64,000 nucleotides of DNA from Helianthus annuus (lineage: Eukaryota > Streptophyta > Magnoliopsida > Asterales > Asteraceae), in the NCBI RefSeq assembly GCF_002127325.2, contig NC_035443.2, positions 30,865,930 to 30,929,929 on the forward strand. Reading direction: 5' to 3'. The notes below the pieces were generated by a model, which was not told the DNA's origin, did no database searches, and was given only the letters and a program-made list of their open reading frames with translations. Below, piece by piece: positions 25,792-39,109 of the stretch. Each line of letters begins with the position of its first letter. Position 1 is the stretch's first letter. The translations under genes and the position numbers were made by a program.

Positions 25792-28610
25792 TGTAACACC
25801 CGACTTAATTAATCAAGAATTTAATAATAAAATACACATTTTAATGCTAAAATGTGACTTTACAAAAACTTTTTTTTATACTAACATTCCCACATGTTTA
25901 CAACATTTCAAAAATACGATATTTTATATAAGTTTCGTAAAAATGCATGTTTATACGATTACACGTAAGTATGTCCATACGAGTTTACTAAAACTTTACA
26001 ATAAAAGTTTAAGAGTAACTTAATGTGATTGAATTCGTCGTTTAAAAGATACGACGAAATGTCGCGCGGAAGCTTTTAACTTTATCGTGTTCGGTTCTTC
26101 TTCGAGCTTGATCTTCATCCGGGCACTCATGGCAATCACCTATGATCAAAACCAACTTAAAAGTTAGTTTTGATAGTTAAATAACAAGTTTAAACAAGTT
26201 ATATGGGTCAAACAATCAAAATTAAACGTTTTTCAAGTTCAGGGGGGCTAGGCGTCACGCATAGGGGCTAGACGCCCCACCTAGCCCCCTTTTTGGCAGA
26301 ATGTTCTTAATATGTTGCTGTACATACCCAGCATGACTCGATTTCACGGAAACGAGCATAACTCTCTCGTTTTTAATCCGTTTTACCCGATTCTTTTTCC
26401 TACGCATCCGTAAATTTAATTCTCCATCATATGGAGTTAAAATCCAACATCCAACATAATAAATTTTGAGACTTCTAAGCCTTCGACTCGTTACCTTTTT
26501 ATCGACTTTTAACCCGTTTATGCATTTTATCAAACAAACATATTTGTTTGATCCTTATATCCCTTACACGTCTTCAATTTAAGGTTATCTACCATATTAG
26601 GTTCTAATCACAGGTTTATTACACAATTTAAACCCGTTTTCGCTCGTATGCTTATTTTGACCGGTTAAGGGTAATTAAGCCTATTTTATGTATGAGTCTC
26701 TTTCATTCACATCAAGCATTATATTACGACATTTCTTGTCCAATAATCTTTCTTCGCAACTATATTTGTATTGTATTAAGTGTGGAAATTCCTAAACTCC
26801 GAGTTTTACCCCTCGAATCATTATTTTACGGCAAAGACTATTATGGAGTCAAATGACTAAGGATTCACATCATTCGCTTTTGTTTACTCATTCTAAGTGT
26901 TTAATTATGCATACTACTCTTTTCCGAACAACCCTTATAGGTCGTTCGCTCGGTTTAGCTTTCAAGGGCATTTTGGTCAATTTTCATCCTTTTTTTTACT
27001 ACAAGGTCCTTTACATACTTGTTTGACCCCAAAACCCTACCCTTTTAACCATATCCTTGTTTATAAACCCATGTGCTTCTAAACACCATAAATGTAATAC
27101 AATTTATTCGGTTTACCAAAAAGGTAACCGAATATCTATATCTTAACCTTGCCTAACTCTTATAGAATCTCAAGTTCTACATGATGAGTTGAACCATTAT
27201 ACATACCTGGCTCGGATCAATATATTGACCTGTTTCAATACCTTGACTTAGTAGCCGCTAAGCAATAGCGATGTACGTATCCATTTGATATTTATTCCTA
27301 TAAACATGTAACTCGACAAACCATTAGACAATATTGTCAAAGGGTGATAATTTCACCTTTTGACCCGTTGATTTACCTAGTGACCTTCGTCACTTCAAGC
27401 AAATGCCAATTTCATGTATTATGCTAATTTAAAGTCTACTAGCGAAAATACGGGATCAAGCATAACGTAACGGAATCGTAGTTACGTACCTTTAAAGCGC
27501 TCATTTCTAACGCGTGTTTCCACCGGCTTGTCCACTCGACGATCTGGAATCCTTGCCTATAGAGTTCAACCAACACTGTTTAGAACTCCTTTCACAACAT
27601 ATCACGCATAATTTGCCGTATAGCTCAAGCATGCGTTTTTATCCCTATTTTCCTATGTTAGCTTTTTCTTAAGCGTTTTAACAAACACCTTGAGTCAATA
27701 ATTTTACACATTTATAATCAAGTTCATAACTTGTTATTTTTGCCAAGCTTAATCATACATTTTAACTCCATTATGTCATGCATGCACATTATCATCAGAA
27801 TCATCTTGTAGAATTCAAGTAACACCACTTATTATAGCCATAATTCTTGTGTTCATCCTATTTCTATAAAACCCATTTAACCTATAAATGGATTATCATG
27901 AATTTCATAGTTTGAACATAATTTCAGCAAGTTATTAACTAGGATTCACTCCTAGACACGTTCTCATTACAAGATTCATCTAAACATCACATAATCAAGC
28001 TTTGATTTTCGATATCACAAATCATCAAGAATTTGAGATGTAATTAAACGATAAAATTTAGCATACCTTATGATCCCTTCAACGAGGTGATCATGAATTT
28101 GTGCTTGAAAATCGATTTGGAACTGATTAGGGCCTTCAATTTGATGGAATTTGCATGAACTAGGGTTTGTGGGGAACCCTTGTGTCGCCCCTGTGTCTTG
28201 AACGACCAGACACACACATCTAGTGTGTGTTTGGTATTTTTCTTTTATTTTTATAACATCAAGTTTCCAATTTAGCACTCTTGGCCCTCCAACTATTGCC
28301 AAATTAAACCTTGGGTGTTTTAACCAAGTTTCTTTGTTACATCTAGACTTATGACTAACTAGGTTAAACAATCCTAGTTAACTTAGTGGGTTCGGGAAAA
28401 TCATAACCTGTTTTATTTTGAAGTCCCGTTAACTCGGGTCTCTTATGAATTTTATTTACTCAAAAACTTTTATTCTCTCTTTATTTACTACGAGGTTTAT
28501 TTATTTAAATCCTGTTAATTACTGGGTTAATATTTATCACCTACGACATCTTACCCATTCATTAATATTAACGTGGTTTGATTACTTAAACCCGTTTTTG
28601 GGGTGTTACA
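25792..28610 (-). repeat. 3' LTR of LARD-like element
   Basis: 2819 bp, TG...CA. Contains a 118-codon open frame on the minus strand at 28015-28371 whose counterpart occurs in the other LTR at 41374-41700. No domain was recognised in it. By eye the two LTRs differ at a few per cent of sites, mostly C/T and G/A changes. Confidence 0.85.
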
Positions 28611-28613
28611 AGT

Positions 28614-28624
28614 CTACCCCCCTT
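28614..28624 (-). promoter_or_regulatory. Polypurine tract of LARD-like element
   Basis: Minus strand TTAAGGGGGGTAG, three bases from the LTR edge; expected primer site for plus-strand synthesis. Confidence 0.75.
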
Positions 28625-31600
28625 AAAGAGGTTTCGTCCCCAAAACCTTCCTTTTGTAGTTCATTATTGTTAGTATTACCTGAAAAAAATACGGTAATAT
28701 CTTTTTGGTTATGAAACAACTACGTACCTCATACGACATAATGTAACTTGAAATAACGTGATTCCGTTATTTCTACTAGTTTAGTTAACTTAGCGATATT
28801 CATCGCTTTTATATATTATCGAACTCTTTGTGAATCCGTGACCTTGACCCGTTTAAAGGTCTTTTAGTGAAATCTTTCACTTTTAGCAACTATTTCTTTT
28901 GTTTTCAAATTCGTTTATTCGGTTCAGTTACACCGAATCCTTCGCTTACGAGCAAACCAAATTTCTCGATTTGAATTGCTGAACTTCATCGGTCTCACTA
29001 ACTAGACTTATTAGTCCAGTTACTTTTTTCCGCTCGCTTGGTTATAATGCGATTCTACTTCACATTACATTTCTTAACCGTGATCGTGTCGCATCATGTT
29101 TAATTTATATATCTACCTTTCATTTTTGAAAAGATCACTTTTCGAATATATCGTCTTGCGCCTATCAGCGTCAAGACTCGAATCTTTCATGCTTACTATT
29201 CAAATTCCTATCAGAATTTATATTTGTAAAAATGTTATTTCTTACTAAAACTGAATTTTAGTTTAACGTTTTTCTCTTTAACTATGTCAATTACTCATAT
29301 CAAGGAAATTGATAACCCATAATTTATTGTTTTTCGTTCCCGTTTTACACGTACATCTTTCATGTGTAAGGTCTCGCGGGCCGTTACTTTCAGCTTATAT
29401 CCTTTATCTTTATTGACCGAGTTGTCACATGTCCGCTTAGTCTCATTAGTCTGTTAACAGGTTTATCACGCACTTGTCTTATATTAACAAGCGTTTTGTA
29501 TTTGTCATGACATTTTCTTAACTTTGAATAGTTTTGCCGGCTAGACTAATTAGCCACCGTCACTTCATACCCCGTCACACGGGTATACTATTTTGCCATC
29601 TCCGGCCTTATGTGTGTTTAAGATTTTCTAAACCATCTCATACTACTTATGTTTGTTAAAACATTGTTTTTGACTAAAAACTAAATTTTTAGTTTACATT
29701 TTCTCCTTGTCTTATATCTTTTTCTCATGTCTAGGAATTTCCGTTCTAAGTTTTATTCCTGACCGTTATTATTTTACACGGAGAATTGTAACCAGTTTCC
29801 CTTGCTTTACAATATTGACCCGTAGGTTTCTTCACTTAGACTCATGGGCTATTTCTTTATATGTTTCACCTTTTAAGGTGAAACCCAACAGTTCGTCTCT
29901 TTCTATTTATGACCTAACGGTCTCCTTGGTCCCGTAGACCTTATCACTACGTTTTATCCCGTAGGTTATGATGATCCCATAGATTGTCTTTTATTCACGT
30001 CTACATTCATATGTCTATTTATACATATATAGCTTTAAAGCATCCTTTGTTATATTTGAAATCATTTAATTTTGCTTTTGAACTTTAGTTGACCTTGACC
30101 GTAGTCTAAGGTTTCATTTGTTTACTTTCGGACTATCTTTCCGACTTTACCACTTCTAACGTCATTTACACGTCGGTTTGGCCTACGCTTACCGTTACCC
30201 GGTTTATACTTATACTCCAACCCATTACCCGGGTCCTTCTATCTTATTGTTTTTAGCTTTCCGATTTCACCGGTTTGCGTTTTCCTATTATATTAAGCGT
30301 TATTCCTCAATTGACTCGTTTGACTCATTTTGGGTGAATTTTCATCACTTATGAATGTCAAACTTCATTCTCTATTTGACCCGTCCAACTTTGAAATGGT
30401 TGAACGTAATTACCAAAATTTATGTTTGCGAAAATTCTTGTCATCTTTTAGTCATGACTCGTATTCCGAGTCTTTTGACTTTCTATTTCGCGTTCCCGTC
30501 TCTCGGTTTGCGCATTCACCCACAATCCTACCCGTCCATCGGGTATTTTTTTACCATAATCATTATCAAGTAACCATTCTTATATGGTTTTAGACATCAT
30601 TTTAATTTATTTGGTCGTCTTAGCGAAATCCATCGCTTTTATTCAATTAAGTCCTTTATTCATTATTTAATTCGTTTGACTTGTCCACGTGAATTTCATC
30701 ACTTATGTCGATAAAAATTTTATCCCCATGCCTTAGCATTCTCATTAGTTGGTTTGTATTTTCATTTACTTCGATCTTTGTCCCTTCTCTCGGGCTCGTC
30801 ATTTTAACGTAATACGCTTCCGTCGTCCGACTTGCGTTTACGTTTACTATCAAACATCTTATTTATTTGATTCATTTGGGTACTATTTAATTTAGTCCCA
30901 TTCACCCCACCCTTACTACATCAGACGTAAATGTGTCCGCTACAAGAAGTTCATGGTATCATATGCCACTACTTACTTGGCCAGAGTAAGCGATCGACAC
31001 ATGATACAAATGACCTTTTTATAGTTTTCACATTACACCCTATGCAAGTAACGCCTCTATTTATTTCATACCTTTTATTTCATTTAGTAAAACTTTATTT
31101 AATTGCCAAAACAGCAATCATTAGTTTTACTAGTTTTACATTTGAACATATAAAATGTTTTTCTTCTCTATCAAATTATTATATAATCGCACCCGTTATT
31201 GTGATCGCTTCTCTTCTCAATAGTATTATATTGAGAGTTTTCCACTTGGAATATTACCACCGTCCAAGTTTCCATATGAACTAATCCTCTTATTTCTTTG
31301 TTATTCATCATCGTGAATAACACATTTTCTATTAAATTTTTCTTGAAAATATCATCCTGAATAGATATCCTATTCAGGTTTTCTAAGTTCTATCATATAT
31401 ATGCAACCGTCATTCTTTACGTGTTTGTTGCATATGACTACTTGTGCGATTAAATTTAAAGCGTGCACCTGTAATATTTGCCCCGACGGGCGTTCCTTGC
31501 CATTATCCCTATTCGCGATTGTTACGCAATTTGGTCCTTTGTGAGCATGCTCCACTTGTCATACTTCGGACCGTTCTTCTATCCTATCCGTCACTTGTTA

Positions 31601-31950
31601 CACCCTCGCCATCTTCAGATGCGAGTATCCTTTCATTTAAAACATTTACAAAGATTAGTAATGTCAACTTCACTAAACGCCTGTATCATAATACAAGGCT
31701 TTTCAACCATACGTGTCAACACGCGTAGTTTCGTTAACTATATCTATCAATTATCGATTTGATTGATGTAACTTGAATTACACCATAACTCTATGTGTTT
31801 GTTCACAACACTTTAATCGTATAAAACCATTAATGTACATGTACTTACCGGATTTGCGATCAAGCCTCGAACCGAACACCAATCCTTATCAAGAGCAAAA
31901 GGTTTAAGTCCAAGCTTGGTTTTCCCCACCGTACTTGAATCCCTTAAACC

Positions 31951-31965
31951 GGGGCTCTGATACCA
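31951..31965 (-). promoter_or_regulatory. Primer-binding site of LARD-like element
   Basis: Minus strand TGGTATCAGAGCCCC, complementary to the initiator tRNA-Met end, three bases from the LTR start at 31969. Confidence 0.9.
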
Positions 31966-32448
31966 ACTTGTAACACCCGACTTAATTAATCAATAATTTA
32001 ATAATAAAATACACATTTTAATGCTAAAATGTGACTTTACAAAAACTTTTTTTTATACTAACATTCCCACATGTTTACAACATTTCAAAAATACGATATT
32101 TTATATAAGTTTCATAAAAATGCATGTTTATACGATTACACGTAAGTATGTCCATACGAGTTTACTAAAACTTTACAATAAAAGTTTAAGAGTAACTTAA
32201 TGTGATTGAATTCGTCGTTTAAAAGATACGACGAAATGTCGCGCGGAAGCTTTTAACTTTATCGTGTTCGGTTCTTCTTCGAGCTTGATCTTCATCCGGG
32301 CACTCATGGCAATAACCTATGATCAAAACCAACTTAAAAGTTAGTTTTGATAGTTAAATAACAAGTTTAAACAAGTTATATGGGTCAAACAATCAAAATT
32401 AAACGTTTTTCAAGTTTAGGGGGGGGGGGGGCTAGGCGTCACGCCTAG

Positions 32449-32931
32449 TGTAGGATCGTATCGCGACCCGAATGAGTCGATCAGAGGCGTTTTCGTCAAT
32501 TACAGGTGCGGAAAACAAGTAATCAACGTAGGAATAGCTTGCAATACACTTTAAACTCTTTCTGTATTGATTTGACAGCAATTACATTCAGTTCTCAATC
32601 CGGCAGCACTTCGGTACGAGATTCAGCAAACATTACAAATGAAATCGCTCATAGGGTATTTATAGGCAACTGGGATCGCTTATTGGACAGGCCCAATAAG
32701 CGGTCCAGAAACTTGACACATGAGCGGTTCAGGTCTTGGTCATTCGAGCGATCCAGCTCTTGACGTTCGAGCGGACCAGACATGTCCGTTCGAGTGGACC
32801 AAAGCCAAATGAGCGATCCAACCATCTAAAACCTATACAATATCATTATTTCTCGTATTTCGTGCCCAGATCTAACAATCTAAGACTATGACTCGATACA
32901 AGACGTAATCAGCAGATGTAGTGCACCAACA
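32449..32931 (-). repeat. 3' LTR of gag-only element
   Basis: 483 bp. TATA box TATAAATACCC on the minus strand (32655-32665). Upstream of it on that strand are about six copies of a GAGCGGTCCA-like motif (about 32699-32822). Confidence 0.9.
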
Positions 32932-32944
32932 GACTCCCCCTCAG

Positions 32945-34783
32945 ATGTTGATGGAGTCGACTATCGAGTCACAACAATGCTGTGTCTTCACATCTTCAGT
33001 CTTGATCAGTCTTTGGGCTTCTATCTCTCTATCTTCAGACTCCCCCTCTCGATTTGCTGGCATTCCTTTGATCTTCAGCAACATCTTCAGGATCATTGTC
33101 TGACATTCCTGCATAAGCTCTACCTCAAAGTAAATTTCTTTCACATATATTTCAAACATAAAACTCTGCACCAAATCAGACTCTCCTTCAAAACAAACAC
33201 AGATTTTGATGAACCACTTGAAAGATTAGATTATGAAAACATTTAAAATTCACACAAACACTCCCCCTCAAGTATTGCTCATCATGTTTAGCACTCGGAA
33301 TTTTGAAAATCAGCTTTTCAACATCAGTTGTCGAAAATCTTTTTGACTTTTTCAAAAATTTATGCTAAAACACCCTGAAAATCTTTTTGGATTTTTCTGA
33401 AAGAAAATAAAATGCAGGAAATGAAATATTTACAGACAATATTTTTGTAAGCTCGTGCAAGAGGATCATATCAGTTTTTGAGACAAATCACCAACACCGT
33501 TAAGCTTTAAACATTTTAAGTTCTAAACAATTTACCTAGATTGTCAGTATGTTTGTCCACTTAAATCTTCACACAAATTTCAATTGATTCGAGATACGAT
33601 ATTAATGTTTTAGAGACTTAAACTTAATTGTGTATCACTCCACTTGAATATACTCCCGTATCCAGATCCCAAATATTCAGTCTTACAGGTGAGTATACCA
33701 CAGATGATATCTGTAAAGGGGTTATGTGCGAGGGCCGTGAGAGCTCAGGTCGATACTTCCGTATACGCAGAGAGATGACGGCTTCGACTTTTGGTGGGTC
33801 CCCTTTAGAGGATCTTTTTTACAACAGCAATGACTATCAATTTTATTGTTTAATCAGATTGCTGAGGGCGGTGCTTTTTCAAGCATTTTGCAGAAAGTAT
33901 TATCCGGGGACTAGGTCAGTACTTCCATACAGCAGAAGTCCCGGGATAATACCCCAGATATCACTGAGTATAAAGACCTAGTATCTCAGAATACGGGACC
34001 TTTCAAACAAGATTTCGGGGGTTACCCATATATTCAAGAATAGTTACCCACGAATTAAGCAAGTTTGATTTAGGTTTATATCTCGTTTCAATTTACTAAA
34101 TGTGCGAAAATCTACTGACACATCCGCAGTAAGATCGTTTATCACATTTAAACTTTCCAATTCTTTAGCGTGTTGTGATAGTCCACTGATGTACTATCAT
34201 TTCCTCTTTTTCGCAACAAAACTCATTTTTGATTTTATCATGTTTTTGGGTTTTTCAAATTTTCTGATGTTTTTGGATTTTCTAAAAAATTCTTACTCCC
34301 CCTAAAATTCAAATACATCTAATGAAAACTGAAAACAAACTGTACAGAACATGACAACTGATATTGAATCTCCTCAACTCGCCATTCACTTGGCATAAAC
34401 AATCAGACCTCCCCCTATCAGCATACTATTTTCCCATTTAGATTTCAAAACACTTAAGTTTGTTTTAATCAAAATGGTTTTTCCGGAGAATAAGTTTGAT
34501 TGATTTTACCAATTGTAGGTTACCATTTGTAGGTTTAACAACAAGTGTTCGGGGGTGTGGTTCATCATCTTGTCTATCGACCAATGTAGGAAAATACAAG
34601 TACAACTTAATGTCCTTGATTTACCATTTTCAGTTCAGAAACCTCTGTACCAATTGTAAAACATCAAACATAAACAAACCTCTTTACCGTTTGCATAATT
34701 GACATTACCGAATAGAATTTTGAGAAAGATGCCGATTCATGCTCCACGCTTACCAACCTGGGAGCTCCGGCAAGTCCTGAGAC
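32945..34783 (-). other. Noncoding 3' region of gag-only element
   Basis: Lies between the end of gag and the PPT. Several CTCCCCCT words, repeated PPT-like tracts on the minus strand, occur at about 32932, 33261, 34296 and 34410. No pol motif was found in any frame I read. Confidence 0.6.
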
Positions 34784-37700
34784 TTACTGTTCATAATATG
34801 TACCATCCCAGTCACAAACCAGGGATGGTTCAACCTTTTCTTTCTTTGTTTTCTTCTCGTAAAATTCCTTAACTCCGTTGACTTTTCGATCAATCATTTT
34901 TCCAAAGATATTCTTTACTTTGGAGTTAAAGACCTTTTCAGCATCAAATTCCTGTCCATCATGATAAAATTGGTTAGAAATTTCAACTTTACCAATTTTC
35001 TTTTTATAATTCTCAGCCCGAAGTAATGGAAACTCCTCATCATTCACACTCGAAATTGAGTTCTCATCTTTTACATCAGCTTCACATTTTGAGACAACTT
35101 GTGGCTCAACTGACTTTGTGGAATCAGTTTCATCGCCCGAAGATAGCTCCTCTGATTTTGATCCATCAGAATCATCGCTAGAGCTTTCACCAACCTTCTT
35201 AACAACCCATTTCTGATTGTCAGATTTGGCTCTCTTTTTGTAAAACTTGTTTGAACTCTCACCAATTTCAAAAATAGAATCTTTGAACAATTTTGTTCTA
35301 TCAAGAGGTGATTCGAACGCAAACACCTTTTCTGAGATTTTGCGAAAAACTCCCTGTTTTAATTGTATCGCATTCGAACAATCTTTTGCAATGTGTCCAA
35401 CAGTGTTACATCGATAACAGGTTCTTGTATCTCGCTTCTGTTCGTCTTGCTTCTTCGCAAGAAACTCACTATTTGATTCCCTCCAGAAACTTGTCTTTTC
35501 TTCTTCATCGGTTGATGTACCTGAAACAAATGACATTTTGGATTTAAAATCATGAACATATTTTTCATTTTTCTGTTTTTCTGTAGGAGTAAAGCCTAAA
35601 CCTTTCTTTTTGAAATTACCATTATGGTTTGATTTCTTTTGGAAACCTGAACCAGAACTGTAATTCCTTTTCTTGTTTAATCTTTGTTGAACCCTTGAGG
35701 TGTAATATTTAGGTTTTTCATTAAGACATAAGCCTTTTATTTCAGAAATATTGATTTCTGTGAGTATAAAAACCTTTTTTATCAAATCAGTTTTGACACC
35801 TCTTATTGGAAATTCATTATCAGAATATAATTTGTCAGAATCATTCAAAGTGTAAGCCACTTTAAACAATCCATCATCCAAATTAGATTTTGACAACAAA
35901 AACTTTCTATCATAAACTAATTTTCCCTGTTTGTCTGTTTGCACCGGAGTTTTTGACTCAGATTTTGACTCTGACACGGACTCCGACTTTAACTCTTCAC
36001 TATCACCACTATCTAACACATGATCCACGACTTTCTTCATCAATTGAGACTGTTGATCAGTGTCAGATGATGTAAACACAACATCAATACTTTCTGGTAG
36101 ATTAACTGATGACTCTGACTCCCACTGTAAATTTGTGGCCTTTTTGACTCTTTCATCGTTAGGATGTTTAGGCAAATATCCATTTTCCAGTGGAGGTGGA
36201 CATCTGTTATAACTGACACTTTTCTTCTTACCAGATGACGTCTTTTCAGTATCCTTTTTCTTGTCACTCTTCTTCTTGTCAGCAATCTTTTCTTCAACAC
36301 TAACTTCAGCTGCTTTTTCTTCAGTTATCTCATCTTCTTCCCAGACCTTCATGCTTTCAACTGTAGGATAAATCCTGTCAATCACATAGGAAGTACATGA
36401 GTAACTCTTTAATAAACGATTAACTCTCTCCGTTTCGATTCGTTGCAGCTCAAGCTTTTGTTCTAAAGCAGCACATTTTTCAATATAGTTGTTTACAACT
36501 TTTTGTTTTGTCACAAATGCTCCCTGAAGTGTCTTCATAGCAACAGCTTGCTCTTCACTCGTTTGATTGTACTGATTCATTGTTTTGTTCAGCACATCAT
36601 ACGACTCCTTCAGACTGTTCAAGTTGTAAATCAAAGTGCTATTCTGTTTCTTCACAATCTCACAATTTTCACACTTTACCGGAACCTCTTTCGCATCAAC
36701 ACCTTCTTCAACCTTGAACTTAGGCACTTCTTTCACAGTTTGCCTTTTCACCACCGGCACTTCTTCATCATCACTACTCACCGGCGTCTTGATCTTTTTC
36801 TTTTTCTTCTTTGCTCTTTCATCTTCACTATCACTCTCAGCAAGCAGCTTCATATCTTCTCTGTATTTCCTCGCCCAATACTCTGTATCATCATCACTAT
36901 CATCTACAATCTTTGCTGTAAATGCAGTGTAAGCTGTGGTTTGATCAGGAATGTAATCATCCCAAGTAAAATTTGCCCAGCTAAAACCCTCTGCTAACTT
37001 TTCATCTTCTTGATCAATCAAACAAGCTTTTCCATTTTCTGGAATGTAATTATCCCAGTTAAACGACTGTTTTTGATTTGGATTAACTACACATGCTCTT
37101 TTTCCGGTATCTTCAATCACATCCCTTCCATGTGTAGTCTGAGCCTGATGTTTTTGTTGTTGAGATGATTGACCAACTTGGTGATAGATGGCTTTGCGAT
37201 AGTAATCATTGTTGTTGTTAAACGGATTTTGAGCTCCACTTGCTTCTCGGTTTGTGCACTCCCTCTTGAAGTGTCCTTTTTCCCTGCATCGAAAACAAGT
37301 GACTTTAGATTTATCAAAACCTAAAGTAGAAACGTTCGCATCACGAAGATCATCTCTCCCCATGATTTGTTTAAACTTCTCAGCTCTCCGTAAAACACTA
37401 GCCAGACACCACTTTATGTCCATCAGTTCCATCTCTTCAGCATCTATCTGGTCGTAGTCTTCTTTGGTTAACATTGGATTGCCGATACGACCTGCAACAA
37501 AACAAGTGTAAGATTCCAAAACCATTCCTAATAAAGACATTTGGTTTTTGGCAATTTCCTCAGAATAATCTTGATCATTCTCAAGATTCAATACAATGTT
37601 ACACTGTAACTTTCTCCCATTCTTAGTTGCTGAGATGTTTGGATCAAACGATGGAAATGAAGTAAAACTGGTTTTGCTGCTTGATCCAGATGATGGACTT

Positions 37701-38536
37701 TCAGATACACTTTTGGCACTCATACCGGTCACAATCTTGGGAGATAAATTTGATGATTTCTCATTTACCCCTGCTTTATAATATAACCCGATGTCTTGTT
37801 CACCATCGAAGTCTTTCATTCTAATCACTTTTCTTTGTTCCATTTCTTAAGCTTCAATCTTTTCGATGAACTTACTGAGCGTCAGATTGCTAAAACCTTT
37901 CTTGTTTCTGAGCATCATCAAGTATGTACCCCAACTCTCATATGGCAATGCATCAGCAAGTTTTTCAATCAACTCCTCATTACTTTTTTCAATACTCAAT
38001 CTTTTCATATTTGCAAGTAGATTACAATATCGTTCAATAATCTCTCTCGTACTCTCATTTTTCAACCCTCGGAATAAATCGAATTCTTTCTTCAGAAGTC
38101 ACTTTTTACTCTTGACCATTTCCTCACTTCCTCTAAACTTCGAACATAATGCTTTCCAAATTGAGTACGACGTTCCATTATGCTGTAAAAGAACCATGAT
38201 ATCTTCCTTCACTGCCTGTTGAAGAAGACTAAGCATCATTTTCTCGTCTTTGTACTTTTTCCGAACATCAGCAGTAAGATCTTTGATCGGAATGGGTTCT
38301 TCATCATCGTTCAATGGTCGAACATACTTTGTTTCTACACATTCCCAAGCATCAAGATAATTCGCTTGCACCCAATTCTCAAACCGACCTTCCCAACCCT
38401 TATATTCTTCGATGTTCATTAATTTGGGAGGTTTTTGCATCGTCCCTGTTTCGTTTTCTAACATTGTTGTTTGAATAGCGGTGATTGGGGTACTTGGAGT
38501 AGCGAACGCATTATAAAAATCCTCGTCCATTTTCAA
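34784..38536 (-). pseudogene. Long copia-type gag, two in-frame stops
   Basis: One continuous minus-strand frame of 1251 codons from ATG at 38536, broken by TGA at 38101-38099 and TAA at 37849-37847. The N-terminal part (MNIEEYKGWEGRFENW, then SIWKALCSKFRGSEEMV) is a copia gag (DUF4219/UBN2-like) domain. Two CCHC knuckles follow: CFRCREKGHFKREC near 37270 and CYRCNTVGHIAKDC near 35405. Between and after them are long Lys/Glu/Ser-rich, probably coiled or disordered stretches. About 1250 aa is much longer than usual for copia gag. The frame ends NGVKEFYEKKTKKEK...YYEQ with no protease. Open for 1019 codons after the second stop, so the copy is recent. Confidence 0.85.
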
Positions 38537-38584
38537 ATTTTTCGAAAAATATTACAAACAGCCTAAAAAGCGAACTGGGGATGT

Positions 38585-38900
38585 CAACTGTACACAAAAG
38601 CGGTCCAATAAGATCAGATAAGCGAACCGGATGGGTCCAAATAAGCGGGCCAGAGAACAAAGTGTCAAATAAGTGGTCCAAGTTCTATCCGTTCGAGCAG
38701 TTCACACCAATGTCCGGATAAGCGGTCCTAAGATGTTCGATCGAGTGGTTCAAGAAATGCTGTATGAGCGGTTCAAGAATTGTCCGGATGAGCGGTTCCC
38801 AATCGACCGAATGAGCGGTCCAAAGATGTTCAGAAAAGCGGTCCAAAACTGTGAAATTTCGAGCGATCCAGAGATGATCAAAAAAGCGAACAGACTTCGG
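38585..38900 (-). repeat. GAGCGGTCCA-like motif array in the gag leader
   Basis: About 13 near-copies of (A/G)AGCGG(T/A)(C/T)C with variants lie between the PBS and the gag ATG, roughly every 20-25 bp, for example at 38588, 38643, 38671, 38718, 38766, 38791, 38812 and 38836. The same motif occurs in the LTR upstream of the TATA box. Confidence 0.75.
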
Positions 38901-39094
38901 ACATCATTTTGACCCACCTTTTCTTCGAATTTCGACACCAAACTTTCAAGGGTTTGTCTCTATGTAGTTGCACACAATCCCTGAGATTTTGAGCTAATTC
39001 TGACCGTTGAAAGTGTCTGAATCTGAAAAAGAAGGTGTAGAAGACAGAAATTTCGATGATTTTCAGCTATTCTCTGCAGAACTCCTCCTCCTGA

Positions 39095-39106
39095 AGCTCT
39101 GATACC
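39095..39106 (-). promoter_or_regulatory. Primer-binding site of gag-only element
   Basis: Minus strand TGGTATCAGAGCT, three bases from the 5' LTR edge at 39110; initiator tRNA-Met type. Confidence 0.88.
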
Positions 39107-39109
39107 ACT

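Larger units (their letters stand above)
28611..31968 (-). other. LARD internal region, noncoding or heavily degraded
   Basis: Lies between the PPT and the PBS. The plus strand is pyrimidine-rich with many GTTTGAC-type words. On the minus strand there is no frame longer than about 65 codons and I find no gag, protease, RT or integrase motif. It may be the conserved structured RNA region of a LARD or very old coding remains. Confidence 0.55.

Noticed and set aside
32932..34783. Possible pol remains of the gag-only element
   Set aside because: No protease, integrase, RT or RNase H motif seen in the frames read; treated as noncoding.
36503..36997. 164-codon plus-strand frame
   Set aside because: Antisense shadow of the long minus-strand gag frame; no gene features of its own.
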